A DNA stretch of 10,077 nt from Actinobacteria bacterium UBA4719 (GCA_002404345.1 DHJN01000105.1:5583-15659), one strand, 5' to 3'; shown: positions 1-6,334, counted from the first letter of the stretch. The notes: a model not told the origin generated them from the sequence alone. Made by a program: numbers and translations.

Positions 1-576
1 CACGAGTTCTCCGGCGGCCAGCGTCAGCGCATCGGCATCGCCCGCGCGCTCGCGCTCAAGCCCAAGCTGATCGTCGCCGACGAACCGGTCTCCGCGCTCG
101 ACGTGTCGATCCAGGCACAGGTGATCAACCTGCTCGAGGACCTGCAGGACGAGCTCGGCCTCACCTACGTCACAATCGCCCACGACCTGTCGGTGGTGCG
201 CCACATGTCCGACCGGGTCGCCGTCATGTACCTCGGCAAGATGGTCGAGATCGCGGACCGCACCCCGCTCTACGAACGCCCGATGCACCCCTACACCGTG
301 GCCCTGATGTCTGCCGTGCCGATCCCCGACACCGGCCGGCGCACGAAGCGTGACCGCATCCGGCTGGAGGGCGACGTTCCCTCCCCGATCAACCCACCGT
401 CGGCCTGCCGGTTCCACACCCGGTGCTGGAAGGCTCAGGAGATCTGCAGCACGGTCGAGCCGCCACTGGCTGAGCTGGCTCCGGGTCACCGCGTGGCGTG
501 TCACTTCCCCGAGAACCTCATCGACCTGCCGGTGCCGACGGTGCGCACCAACAGTCCTGGGTCACCGCAGGACTAG
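1..576 (+). CDS. Oligopeptide/dipeptide ABC transporter ATP-binding protein, 3' part
   Basis: Cytoplasmic ATPase subunit of a peptide-type (Opp/Dpp, nickel-peptide family) ABC importer, hydrolysing ATP to drive uptake through membrane permeases. The frame is open from base 1, so the N-terminal half with Walker A lies outside the window; 191 residues remain. Visible in order: the ABC signature FSGGQRQR (residues 3-10), Walker B LIVADEP (23-29, catalytic Glu28), the D-loop SALD, and the H-switch His61 in IAHDLSVV. The C-terminal extension is the one that marks this subfamily: [10 protein letters not shown] (124-133), then CRFHTRC and two further cysteines (136, 142, 149, 167). The start at 103 is only an internal ATG after Walker B and cannot be the true start. 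It may be the last gene of a transporter operon, since the next gene is convergent. Substrate, and OppD versus OppF type, cannot be decided from this fragment. Confidence 0.95.
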   Translation, partial: HEFSGGQRQRIGIARALALKPKLIVADEPVSALDVSIQAQVINLLEDLQDELGLTYVTIAHDLSVVRHMSDRVAVMYLGKMVEIADRTPLYERPMHPYTVALMSAVPIPDTGRRTKRDRIRLEGDVPSPINPPSACRFHTRCWKAQEICSTVEPPLAELAPGHRVACHFPENLIDLPVPTVRTNSPGSPQD

Positions 577-1379
577 GGACCGGCCCCGGGGGAACCTGCG
601 GCGGCGGTCGGGAGCCGCTGGGACGGACACGTCGCCAGGATCCGCGCGAGCGCGTCTCGCTCGGCACCGGTGACCCAGAGCCCGTACTTCGCTTTCACCG
701 CGACCTGCCGAGCGGCATACGAACAGCGGTAGGGCTTGTTGGGTGGTAGCCAGGTGGCCGCGTCGCCGTCGCCCTTGCGCTGGTTGGTGAGCCCATCAAC
801 GGCCAGCAGGTTGAGCGGGTCGTTCGCATAGGTCGTCCGCCGCGGCGTGGACCACTGCTGCGCGCCCTTCTGCCAGGCGTCGGAGAGCGCCACGACGTGA
901 TCGATCTGAACCTTGCTGGACGTGCTCTGACCGCGGACGAACGCGATGGTCGCCGCCGTGTAGGGGTCGTGGAGGGTGCCGGAGACGACCAGACAGCCAT
1001 GGGTCCCCGGCTTGAGGTCGGAAGCCGTGAGGTCGCGTCGCAGGACGTCGTTACGGGTGTCACAGCCATTGCGGTCGACGTCCGCCCAGGCCTGGCCGAA
1101 CAACGCGCGGTCGTAGCCAGTTTTCGGTGCACGTCCCTTGACCGCGAGGGTGGCGAGTGCAGCGAGGGCCGATCCCGCCTCCCCGGGCGACATCGATGGC
1201 TCTGCAACACTTTCCGTCACCACATTGCGCTCGGATGGCCGCAGGACTGCGCCCCACGGAGTCATACCCCCCGGAGTCATACCCCGCAGAGCCGCACCGA
1301 GCCAGGCCATCACGATGACAGACACCAGTGCGAAGCTCATCCGGGTGAAGCCCACGCGCGACCGACGTTCGGAGGGCAT
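573..1379 (-). CDS. Secreted HNH endonuclease family protein (DUF1524 type)
   Basis: Predicted exported nuclease, 268 residues. The N-terminus has basic residues followed by a hydrophobic stretch (about 15-32), read as a signal peptide or membrane anchor. A low-complexity linker (33-80) includes an in-frame GMTP repeat. The nuclease core lies in the C-terminal half: [16 protein letters not shown] (158-173) with the Asp-His pair at 160-161, then [11 protein letters not shown] (184-194) and [13 protein letters not shown] (198-210), the usual His/Asn/Asn spacing of the DUF1524 branch of HNH nucleases. Four cysteines in the mature part (106, 129, 219, 251) could form two disulfides, fitting an extracytoplasmic location. 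Such proteins are common in actinobacteria; their biological role is mostly unknown. The ATG at 1379 is preceded by only a weak GGTGG element. The gene is convergent with the ABC gene and their stops share CTAG. Nuclease activity is inferred from the family, not shown. Confidence 0.9.
   Translation of the reverse strand: MPSERRSRVGFTRMSFALVSVIVMAWLGAALRGMTPGGMTPWGAVLRPSERNVVTESVAEPSMSPGEAGSALAALATLAVKGRAPKTGYDRALFGQAWADVDRNGCDTRNDVLRRDLTASDLKPGTHGCLVVSGTLHDPYTAATIAFVRGQSTSSKVQIDHVVALSDAWQKGAQQWSTPRRTTYANDPLNLLAVDGLTNQRKGDGDAATWLPPNKPYRCSYAARQVAVKAKYGLWVTGAERDALARILATCPSQRLPTAAAGSPGAGP
1258..1287. repeat. 15-bp tandem duplication inside the HNH gene
   Basis: Two adjacent 15-bp units (1258-1272 and 1273-1287), each beginning GGAGTCATACCCC and differing at one position. 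On the coding (minus) strand this adds five residues in frame, giving the doubled GMTP motif at about residues 33-41. It sits in the linker between the signal segment and the nuclease domain, so it is probably tolerated length variation. Confidence 0.75.
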
Positions 1380-1391
1380 GCGGCCACCATA

Positions 1392-1408
1392 ACGTCGCCT
1401 CGCGACGT
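1392..1408. promoter_or_regulatory. Perfect inverted repeat just upstream of the HNH gene
   Basis: ACGTCGC (1392-1398), three bases, then GCGACGT (1402-1408): a 7-bp perfect inverted repeat lying 13-29 bases upstream of the HNH start codon. It could be an operator, or a 5' UTR hairpin affecting translation of the nuclease. The 3-base spacer would make a tight but possible RNA loop. No function can be assigned. Confidence 0.4.
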
Positions 1409-1414
1409 CATCTC

Positions 1415-1458
1415 ATCTCGACGGCCGGGCATTCAACACGAATCTCGACGTGCGGGCA
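1415..1458. repeat. Imperfect 17-bp direct repeat, 27-bp period
   Basis: Units at 1415-1431 and 1442-1458 share 15 of 17 bases, beginning ATCTCGACG and ending CGGGCA. They lie in the probable promoter region of the HNH gene. The repeat may be two sites for a regulator or a relic of duplication. Confidence 0.45.
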
Positions 1459-1600
1459 CTGGAACTTACGGCCACGCCACGAAGGCGGTCGACGGACTGC
1501 GTCACCGACTGCACCCAGATTCCCGATCACGCTGCCGCCTGCGTCACCGTCGACCTGCTGGGTGGACTACGCGTGCGGGCCGGCCAGCTGAGGCGCCCCG

Positions 1601-1626
1601 GCCCCGACCCCCTGCGGGGTCGGGGC
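1601..1626 (+). terminator. Strong hairpin, probable intrinsic terminator
   Basis: GCCCCGACCCC (1601-1611), a CTGC loop, then the exact complement at 1616-1626: an 11-bp perfect GC stem with a tetraloop. On the plus strand it is followed by GTCTCTCTGCTC, a pyrimidine-rich but not uninterrupted T tract; the minus-strand exit has no T tract. Hence a plus-strand terminator is favoured. No recognisable plus-strand gene ends in front of it. Confidence 0.6.
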
Positions 1627-1648
1627 GTCTCTCTGCTCATCCCGGCAC

Positions 1649-1682
1649 TGAGTCGTTCAACCCGGGCTTGAGTCGTTCAACC
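1649..1682. promoter_or_regulatory. Tandem operator-like repeat upstream of the DMT transporter gene
   Basis: TGAGTCGTTCAACC occurs at 1649-1662 and again at 1669-1682, a 20-bp period. Each copy contains a short dyad, (C/T)TGA-N5-TCAA, exact in the second copy. Two like-facing sites about two helical turns apart, ending 22 bp before the start codon at 1705, suggest cooperative binding of a dimeric repressor. The cognate regulator is unknown and no gene for one lies immediately beside it. Confidence 0.45.
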
Positions 1683-1704
1683 AGCACTGAGGCAGACTGC
1701 TCGC

Positions 1705-2562
1705 ATGGTCCTGGGCATGGCGTGTGCGCTGTTCGCGGCTCTGGCCTACGGAGGTGCATCGGTCCTGCAAAGCGTTGCCGCGCGCAGAGCCGAGTCCGGC
1801 TCCGGTCTTGACCCACGGCTGATGGTGCGCCTCGCCCGATCGGTCCCCTACGTGTCAGGGCTAGTCCTCGATCTGGCTGCCTTTGTGGCGTCCCTGGTAG
1901 CCCTGCGGACACTGCCCCTGTTCCTCGTGCAGTCCGCCGTCGCCTCAAGCGTCGGCGTGACAGCAGTCATCGCGGCAGCCGTCGGCGTCCGGTTGCGGGG
2001 TCGTGAGATCGCCTCGCTGGTCGTCTTAGGGGCCGGACTGCTGCTGCTGGCCACCTCGGCCCAGCCGGAGCAGGGACGGCCTCTTGGGCTCGGGCTCCGG
2101 TGGGCGCTGCTCTCCTCGGTGGTCATCCTGGGTGCCGCAGGGGCGCTCGCCGCCCGGCGCAACGGACGCTCGAGTGCACCCGCCCTTGCTGTCCTTGCGG
2201 GTCTGGCGTTCACCGTTGTCGCCGTCGCGGCGCGCAGCCTGACGGTGCCCACTCCGCTGTGGCATGGTCTGGCCGATCCCGGGCTGTGGGCCATCCTTGC
2301 TCACGGCGTGCTGGGGATCCTGCTGTTCACCACGGCTCTCCAACGCGGGTCGGTGACCAGTGCCACCGCCTTGACCTTCGCCGTCGAGACGGTCGTTCCG
2401 GCGGGCATCGGCCTGGGCTTCCTCGGGGACACCACCCGTCCTGGCTACGCCCTGGTTGCGTCGGTGGGGTTCCTCCTCACCATCGCAGGGACGCTGGCCC
2501 TTGCGACCCATCACCTGACCTTGGCGCCAGTGGAGAGTGGCGACCAGCCGACGGCCCGCTGA
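1705..2562 (+). CDS. DMT/EamA-like integral membrane transporter
   Basis: A 285-residue, very hydrophobic protein with about nine or ten predicted membrane segments (near 2-22, 50-68, 72-94, 102-119, 132-149, 159-177, 194-211, 220-240, 247-267). The two-half arrangement and short loops fit the drug/metabolite transporter superfamily. The opening VLGMACALFAALAYGGASVL and the small-residue-rich TFAVETVVPAGIGLGFLGD near 224-242 resemble actinobacterial DMT proteins. It would sit in the cytoplasmic membrane and move a small metabolite in or out; the substrate cannot be inferred. The ATG at 1705 has only GAGG about 13 bp upstream, so start placement is moderately sure; another ATG follows at 1717. 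The gene stands alone, with an operator-like tandem repeat in front of it. Confidence 0.75.
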   Translation: MVLGMACALFAALAYGGASVLQSVAARRAESGSGLDPRLMVRLARSVPYVSGLVLDLAAFVASLVALRTLPLFLVQSAVASSVGVTAVIAAAVGVRLRGREIASLVVLGAGLLLLATSAQPEQGRPLGLGLRWALLSSVVILGAAGALAARRNGRSSAPALAVLAGLAFTVVAVAARSLTVPTPLWHGLADPGLWAILAHGVLGILLFTTALQRGSVTSATALTFAVETVVPAGIGLGFLGDTTRPGYALVASVGFLLTIAGTLALATHHLTLAPVESGDQPTAR

Positions 2563-2610
2563 CATCCACCTCGTCAAAGGCCTCGTCCGGGACCGCGATC
2601 GCTGGCGTCT

Positions 2611-2647
2611 CACGACGAGGCTAATATCCGAATACCGAACCGTCGTG
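2611..2647 (+). promoter_or_regulatory. Probable promoter region of the malic enzyme gene
   Basis: TAATAT at 2622-2627 is a good -10 candidate in otherwise GC-rich DNA; no convincing -35 is seen 17 bp upstream. CACGACG (2611-2617) and CGTCGTG (2641-2647) are exact inverted repeats flanking this -10, so the element could be an operator or a 5' leader stem. The assignment rests on composition and position only. Confidence 0.35.
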
Positions 2648-2661
2648 CACAGGAGATGTCA

Positions 2662-4050
2662 ATGGCCTCACCCAGTCCCGGCTACTCGATCACCGTCCGT
2701 GTCGAGGTGCCCGCCGGTGCGAGCGCGACGGCCGCACTCACCACCGCCGTGGGCTCGGCAGGGGGCGCGCTCACCGCGCTCGACGTCGTCGAGAGCCATT
2801 CGGCCCGCATGGTGGTCGACGTCACCTGTGACACCTCGGGCGAGGCGCACGCCGAGCTGATCACCAAGGCCATCACCGAGATCCCCGGCGCAGCCGTGCG
2901 CAAGGTGAGCGACCGCACCTTCCTGATGCACCTCGGCGGCAAGATCGAGGTCACTCCCAAGGTGCCGTTGCGGCACCGCGACGACCTGTCCCGCGCATAC
3001 ACCCCCGGCGTGGCCCGGATCTGCCTGGCCATCGCCGAGCACCCCGAGGATGCCCGGCACCTGACCATCAAGCGCAACACGGTGGCGGTGGTCACCGACG
3101 GCTCGGCGGTGCTGGGCCTGGGCAACATCGGGGCGGCCGCCGCGTTGCCCGTGATGGAGGGCAAGGCGGCCCTGTTCAAGCAGTTCGGCGGCGTCGACGC
3201 CTGGCCGGTCTGCCTGGACACCCAGGACACCGACACCCTGGTCGAGATCGTCCGGGCCATGGCACCCGTCTACGGCGGCATCAACCTGGAGGACATCTCG
3301 GCGCCACGCTGCTTCGAGATCGAGGCCCGGCTGCGCGAGCTCCTCGACATCCCCGTGTTCCACGACGACCAGCACGGCACGGCCATCGTGGTGCTCGCGG
3401 CGCTGACGAACGCGCTGCGCGTCGTGGACAAGCGCATCGAGGACGTGCGCATCGTGGTGTCCGGCGTTGGTGCCGCCGGGAACGCGATCATCCGGTTGCT
3501 TCTCGCCCAGGGTGCCGGCGAGATCATCGGGTGCGGCCGTGGCGGCGCAGTGCACGCCGGGCAGGAGGGCCTGGACCAGTACCGAGACTGGATTGCCACT
3601 CACACCAACAGCACCAACCTCACCGGCTCCCTCAAGGAGGTCCTGGTCGGGGCGGACGTCTTCATCGGCGTCTCAGCTTCGAACCTGCTCACCGGCGACG
3701 ACATCGCGACCATGGCCGCCGACGCCATTGTCTTCGCGCTCGCCAACCCCGTCCCCGAGGTGGACGCCGTCGCGGCGAGTGAGCACGCCGCCGTGGTCGC
3801 CACCGGACGCTCGGACTACCCCAACCAGATCAACAACGTGCTCGCCTTCCCCGGGTTCTTCCGCGGCCTGCTCGACGCGGGTGTCTCGGACATCACCGAC
3901 GAGATGCTGATCGCCGCGGCCAAGGCCATCGCCGACACGGTCCATCCCGACCAGCTCAACCCCAGCTACATCGTCCCCAGCGTCTTCGACGCCACCGTGG
4001 CTCCCGCCGTCGCCGCCGCGGTGCGCGCAGTGGCCACCTCCGGGGGTTAG
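2662..4050 (+). CDS. NAD(P)-dependent malic enzyme with N-terminal ACT-like domain
   Basis: Cytoplasmic oxidative decarboxylation of L-malate to pyruvate and CO2, linking the TCA cycle with pyruvate metabolism. AGGAG at 2651-2655 abuts an ATG at 2656 but is correctly spaced (6 bp) from the ATG at 2662, so I choose 2662, giving 462 residues. Residues about 6-83 look like a small ACT-type regulatory domain (IEDVRI lies much later, in the NAD domain). The catalytic core follows: SRAYTPGVA with Tyr113, [14 protein letters not shown] with Lys168, [11 protein letters not shown] with metal ligands Glu210/Asp211, and [10 protein letters not shown] with Asp235/Asp236. The Rossmann motif GVGAAG is at 268-273, with ANPVPE near 361-366 and [15 protein letters not shown] near 384-398. 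This is the short bacterial form without a phosphotransacetylase tail. The cofactor, NAD or NADP, is not decided by what I can see. All key residues are present, so the gene should be functional. Confidence 0.95.
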   Translation: MASPSPGYSITVRVEVPAGASATAALTTAVGSAGGALTALDVVESHSARMVVDVTCDTSGEAHAELITKAITEIPGAAVRKVSDRTFLMHLGGKIEVTPKVPLRHRDDLSRAYTPGVARICLAIAEHPEDARHLTIKRNTVAVVTDGSAVLGLGNIGAAAALPVMEGKAALFKQFGGVDAWPVCLDTQDTDTLVEIVRAMAPVYGGINLEDISAPRCFEIEARLRELLDIPVFHDDQHGTAIVVLAALTNALRVVDKRIEDVRIVVSGVGAAGNAIIRLLLAQGAGEIIGCGRGGAVHAGQEGLDQYRDWIATHTNSTNLTGSLKEVLVGADVFIGVSASNLLTGDDIATMAADAIVFALANPVPEVDAVAASEHAAVVATGRSDYPNQINNVLAFPGFFRGLLDAGVSDITDEMLIAAAKAIADTVHPDQLNPSYIVPSVFDATVAPAVAAAVRAVATSGG

Positions 4051-4051
4051 C

Positions 4052-4106
4052 TCGGCGGCACGATTCGACCTCGCCGGCACGATCGACGTCGCCGGCACGA
4101 TCGATG
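4052..4106. repeat. Three imperfect 18-bp tandem repeats
   Basis: Units at 4052-4070, 4071-4088 and 4089-4106, consensus TCGCCGGCACGATCGACG; the first is diverged and one base longer. They start two bases after the malic enzyme stop and fill most of the 69-bp gap to the convergent marR-type gene. Each unit contains the self-complementary GCCGGC or a variant of it, so copies 2 and 3 can pair as a 6-bp stem with a 12-base loop. A weak bidirectional terminator is possible but not shown. Confidence 0.7.
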
Positions 4107-4119
4107 ACGCGTGGGTCGC

Positions 4120-4752
4120 TCACCCAGAACTGGTACGACTCTGTCGTGACGTGCCTGCCAGCTGTCCTCCGTCCCGGGCGCGCAGCCAGTCGATGAAGGC
4201 GCAGACCTCGTCGACCTGGACCCGGGAGAGGCATGGCCCCCGGTAGGAGACCGCGGCCCGGTCGGTAGGTTGCCCGGATCCAGTAATGGCATAAGGACGA
4301 GGATCGGCGTCCACCATCTGACGCAGGCCGCCGTCGAGGTCGCCGAGTTTCGCACGGATCGCCTCCTGCCCTTCAGCCAGCGCGCCTTCCAGGTGCGGAA
4401 GGGTGTCGGCGAGGACGGCGGCGGCACGTGCCGTCACGCGCAGGCCGTCGTCGCTCAGGTGGATCAGGCGTGAGCGAGCATCGGCGGGATTGGGGTTGTC
4501 GTCAAGATGCCCCCGGGCGGCGATCCGGCGCAGCATGCCCGAGACGGTGGTCTGAGCCATGCCGGTCCACCGGGAGATCTGGGTCGGGGTGACCGACCCC
4601 GCGGAGTGGATCAGGGAGTAAAGCCCGAACTCGTCGCCGGTCAACCCGAGAGGCCGCAGAGCGTCATCGAGCAGGCGCCCGGTGAGGTGGCTCACCAGCC
4701 AGACGTCGAGGAGAAGGGTGGCGTCATGCCAACTGCTGCCATTACGTTTCAC
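4120..4752 (-). CDS. MarR-family transcriptional regulator with C-terminal extension
   Basis: Dimeric winged-helix repressor, 210 residues. The dimerisation helix is about 10-34 and the winged helix-turn-helix about 40-105: TPTQISRWTGMAQTTVSGMLRRIAARG contains the recognition helix (66-80), and NPADARSRLIHLSDDG (87-103) is the wing with the conserved Asp-x-Arg-Ser. Usual MarR proteins are about 140-165 residues; here about 50 extra residues (roughly 155-210) follow without recognisable similarity. The start is GTG at 4750-4752, with no clear Shine-Dalgarno and the probable operator beginning three bases away, so translation may be leaderless. It is divergent from the amidohydrolase gene and presumably represses itself and that gene until a ligand binds. 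The ligand is unknown. Confidence 0.9.
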   Translation of the reverse strand: MKRNGSSWHDATLLLDVWLVSHLTGRLLDDALRPLGLTGDEFGLYSLIHSAGSVTPTQISRWTGMAQTTVSGMLRRIAARGHLDDNPNPADARSRLIHLSDDGLRVTARAAAVLADTLPHLEGALAEGQEAIRAKLGDLDGGLRQMVDADPRPYAITGSGQPTDRAAVSYRGPCLSRVQVDEVCAFIDWLRARDGGQLAGTSRQSRTSSG

Positions 4753-4754
4753 AT

Positions 4755-4774
4755 ATACTACGATACAGCAGTAT
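4755..4774. promoter_or_regulatory. Probable MarR operator in the divergent promoter
   Basis: An AT-rich palindrome: ATACT (4755-4759) and AGTAT (4770-4774) are exact inverted arms, and 14 of 20 positions of the whole element agree with its reverse complement. Arm spacing and length fit MarR-type sites. It lies between the MarR start codon (4752) and the amidohydrolase RBS, within an AT-rich patch (about 4741-4790) that contrasts with the rest of the window and must hold both promoters. Confidence 0.6.
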
Positions 4775-4791
4775 TACGAATGAAACCTTTC

Positions 4792-4800
4792 AGGAGGAGG
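4792..4800 (+). promoter_or_regulatory. Strong ribosome binding site for the GTG at 4806
   Basis: AGGAGGAGG is a near-ideal Shine-Dalgarno sequence ending five bases before GTG at 4806. It decides that translation starts at 4806, not at the ATG at 4967, and so exposes the frame disruption in the amidohydrolase gene. Confidence 0.8.
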
Positions 4801-4805
4801 AAACC

Positions 4806-4949
4806 GTGCACTGGTCTCAGGTCAAGGAGCGGATCGCGGAGACAGTCCCCTGGGCTCGGTTCGACCCGGAGGACGGGCATGCCCTCGACGGCATCATCGA
4901 CTCACCGATGGCCGAGGACCTGGCCTCGATTCCGGGCCCGACCTGCTGA
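4806..4949 (+). CDS. 47-codon leader frame, probable displaced N-terminus of the amidohydrolase
   Basis: GTG start with an excellent RBS, reading 47 residues that begin MHWSQVKERIAETVPW and end IPGPTC before TGA at 4947-4949. The residues DGIIDS (29-34) occupy the place where amidohydrolases have a GLIDxHxH strand, but no His-x-His follows. A -1 shift near 4934-4940 joins it to the frame carrying the catalytic body, reading ...IPGP-DLLTRGPRLM, which looks natural; the joined protein would be 509 residues. It could therefore be the 5' end of a frameshifted gene, the zero-frame part of a programmed frameshift, or an unrelated 5' fragment fused here. I do not recognise the first 28 residues. Confidence 0.55.
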   Translation: MHWSQVKERIAETVPWARFDPEDGHALDGIIDSPMAEDLASIPGPTC

Positions 4950-4962
4950 CGCGGGGTCCGCG
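4934..4962 (+). other. Frame junction with XXXYYYZ heptamer and short hairpin
   Basis: GGGCCCG at 4934-4940 is phased G-GGC-CCG in the 4806 frame, the form needed for -1 slippage, and slipping there enters exactly the amidohydrolase frame. Nine bases later CGCGG (4950-4954) can pair with CCGCG (4958-4962). The zero-frame stop is at 4947-4949. A plain one-base deletion explains the same data. Confidence 0.35.
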
Positions 4963-4966
4963 GCTG

Positions 4967-6334
4967 ATGCGTGAGTGGCTGAACCTGACCCGCAGGTATC
5001 CACAGTCGCGTGACCCGATCGTGCGGCGGGCGCAGCTCAAGCTGAAGTCCGGAGTCACCACGATGCGCATACTCGGTGACGGGTACTACTCCCTGGCGTT
5101 TCGGGACGACGTTGCGGCCTGGGATGTGGTCGGTCCCCGCGTCCTGACTGCGGGACTGCACGTGAACGGACCGGCCGGTTACGTCACCGGCGGTCTGGCC
5201 TCCCGCCTCGGACCAGCCGACCAGGCCGAATGCGCTCTCGAGCTCACAAGTCTGGACGAGATCGAAACCCGGCTTTGCGCTCACATCGCCCGCGGGGTGG
5301 ACGTCGTCAAGATCGCCACCATGCACGGCGATCTGGGTTTCGCCGATGCGGAACCCGATCTGCCGGAAGAGTGGGTCCGCGAGATCGTCCGCGTGGCGCA
5401 TGAGCACGGCCTCAAGGTCACCGCCCATTCGTACGGCACCGAGGGCGACTGGGCAGCTATCAGAGGTGGAGTCGACGGCATCGAACACCTGGTGAACGTG
5501 CCGCACGCCCTCCCCGACGACATGATCGAGGCGATCGTGTCGCGCGACATCTGGGTGACCCCAACCCTTGCCGGCTCGGCATACAGCGTCATGACTCTCC
5601 TGCGCGACCCCGACCTGCTGTACCTCGACGACGACCTTGTCGCGAACGTGGCGGCCGGGGTTCGGCGCAACCTCTACCTCGTACTGCGACTGCTTCGCTT
5701 TCCGGGTATCGCCCGGCTGCTGCTTCGCCATGCCGATCCGTTCGGGCAGCTCGAAAACTGGTACAGGCACAGCCTCGCCAACACGCAGAAGCTGCACCAC
5801 GCCGGGGTGAACCTCGCCTTCGGCACCGATGCACCGTTCGCATTCGGGAACTTCCATCACAGCGTCATGAACGAAGTCAGGGCCCTGCGATGTGCGGGAG
5901 TGCCCAACGAGGCCATCCTGCGCATGGCGACCGTGGGATCGGCGACCGCCCTGGGGATCAGCGACTGCCTCGGCACGCTCCAACCCGGCATGAGAGCCGA
6001 CGCCGTGCTACTCGATGGTGACCCGCTCCCGGACATCGAGGCGCTCAGTCGGGTGAACCTGGTCATCAAGGAAGGCCGCGTCGTGTACCGAACTCCCGCA
6101 GACAGTCACAGAAGTGGCCGCAGCGCGGTCCAGCCGGCGCCGATAACCCGTCCCGGCCCGAACGACGTGCCGAAACCGGAAAACCTCAACAGGTGGCCGG
6201 TGGCGCTCTGGACGGCGATCAGGTCGGTGAAGCCGTCGCGGTCGAAGTCGCCGACCCCGGTCAGGTCACGCATCCCGCTCCACCCGGTGCCAACCACCGT
6301 CGCGGCGCTCAAGGCAGTGCCTGCGCCCCGGTAG
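4967..6334 (+). CDS. Amidohydrolase (imidazolonepropionase-like), disrupted at both ends
   Basis: Main body of a metal-dependent TIM-barrel hydrolase that cleaves an amide, C-N or similar bond; the substrate is unknown. From the ATG at 4967: GVTTMR (29-34); GVDVVKIAT (110-118) with Lys115, the probable carbamylated metal-bridging lysine; VTAHSYG (151-157) with His154; GIEHL (171-175) with His174; FGTDAP (285-290) with catalytic Asp288; and the closing GMRADAVLLDGDP and VIKEGRVVY (341-374). The N-terminal His-x-His is missing from this frame and from the upstream 47-codon frame. Beyond about residue 376 the frame continues some 75 codons antisense to the FG-GAP gene, with no family character; the authentic end was probably near 6095. 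The ATG at 4967 has no RBS. It is divergent from the MarR gene and likely under its control. It is probably a pseudogene unless frameshifting restores it. Confidence 0.75.
   Translation: MREWLNLTRRYPQSRDPIVRRAQLKLKSGVTTMRILGDGYYSLAFRDDVAAWDVVGPRVLTAGLHVNGPAGYVTGGLASRLGPADQAECALELTSLDEIETRLCAHIARGVDVVKIATMHGDLGFADAEPDLPEEWVREIVRVAHEHGLKVTAHSYGTEGDWAAIRGGVDGIEHLVNVPHALPDDMIEAIVSRDIWVTPTLAGSAYSVMTLLRDPDLLYLDDDLVANVAAGVRRNLYLVLRLLRFPGIARLLLRHADPFGQLENWYRHSLANTQKLHHAGVNLAFGTDAPFAFGNFHHSVMNEVRALRCAGVPNEAILRMATVGSATALGISDCLGTLQPGMRADAVLLDGDPLPDIEALSRVNLVIKEGRVVYRTPADSHRSGRSAVQPAPITRPGPNDVPKPENLNRWPVALWTAIRSVKPSRSKSPTPVRSRIPLHPVPTTVAALKAVPAPR

Larger units (their letters stand above)
1380..1704. other. 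Non-coding interval between divergent HNH and DMT genes
   Basis: About 325 bp without a convincing gene on either strand; the open frames here read as arginine- and proline-rich noise. It should contain the promoters of the HNH gene (minus) and the DMT transporter gene (plus). It holds an inverted repeat at 1392-1408, an imperfect direct repeat at 1415-1458, a strong hairpin at 1601-1626 and a tandem operator-like repeat at 1649-1682. I see no tRNA or CRISPR structure. Confidence 0.6.

Noticed and set aside
897..1811. 304-codon plus-strand frame across the HNH gene and the intergenic gap
   Set aside because: Overlaps the HNH gene antisense and the DMT gene in another frame; composition is noise-like.
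2656..2661. ATG at 2656 as the malic enzyme start
   Set aside because: The AGGAG at 2651-2655 touches this ATG; the ATG at 2662 has proper spacing.
2668..3603. 311-codon minus-strand frame opposite malic enzyme
   Set aside because: His/Gly/Asp-rich low-complexity translation lying wholly antisense to a confident enzyme gene.
4052..4106. Short repeats considered as a CRISPR array
   Set aside because: Units are 18 bp, directly adjacent with no spacers, and no cas gene is present.
4817..5983. Long open frame of 388 codons on the minus strand opposite the amidohydrolase
   Set aside because: It mirrors codon structure of the amidohydrolase, which has recognisable motifs; the antisense product shows no domain and is a GC-driven shadow.
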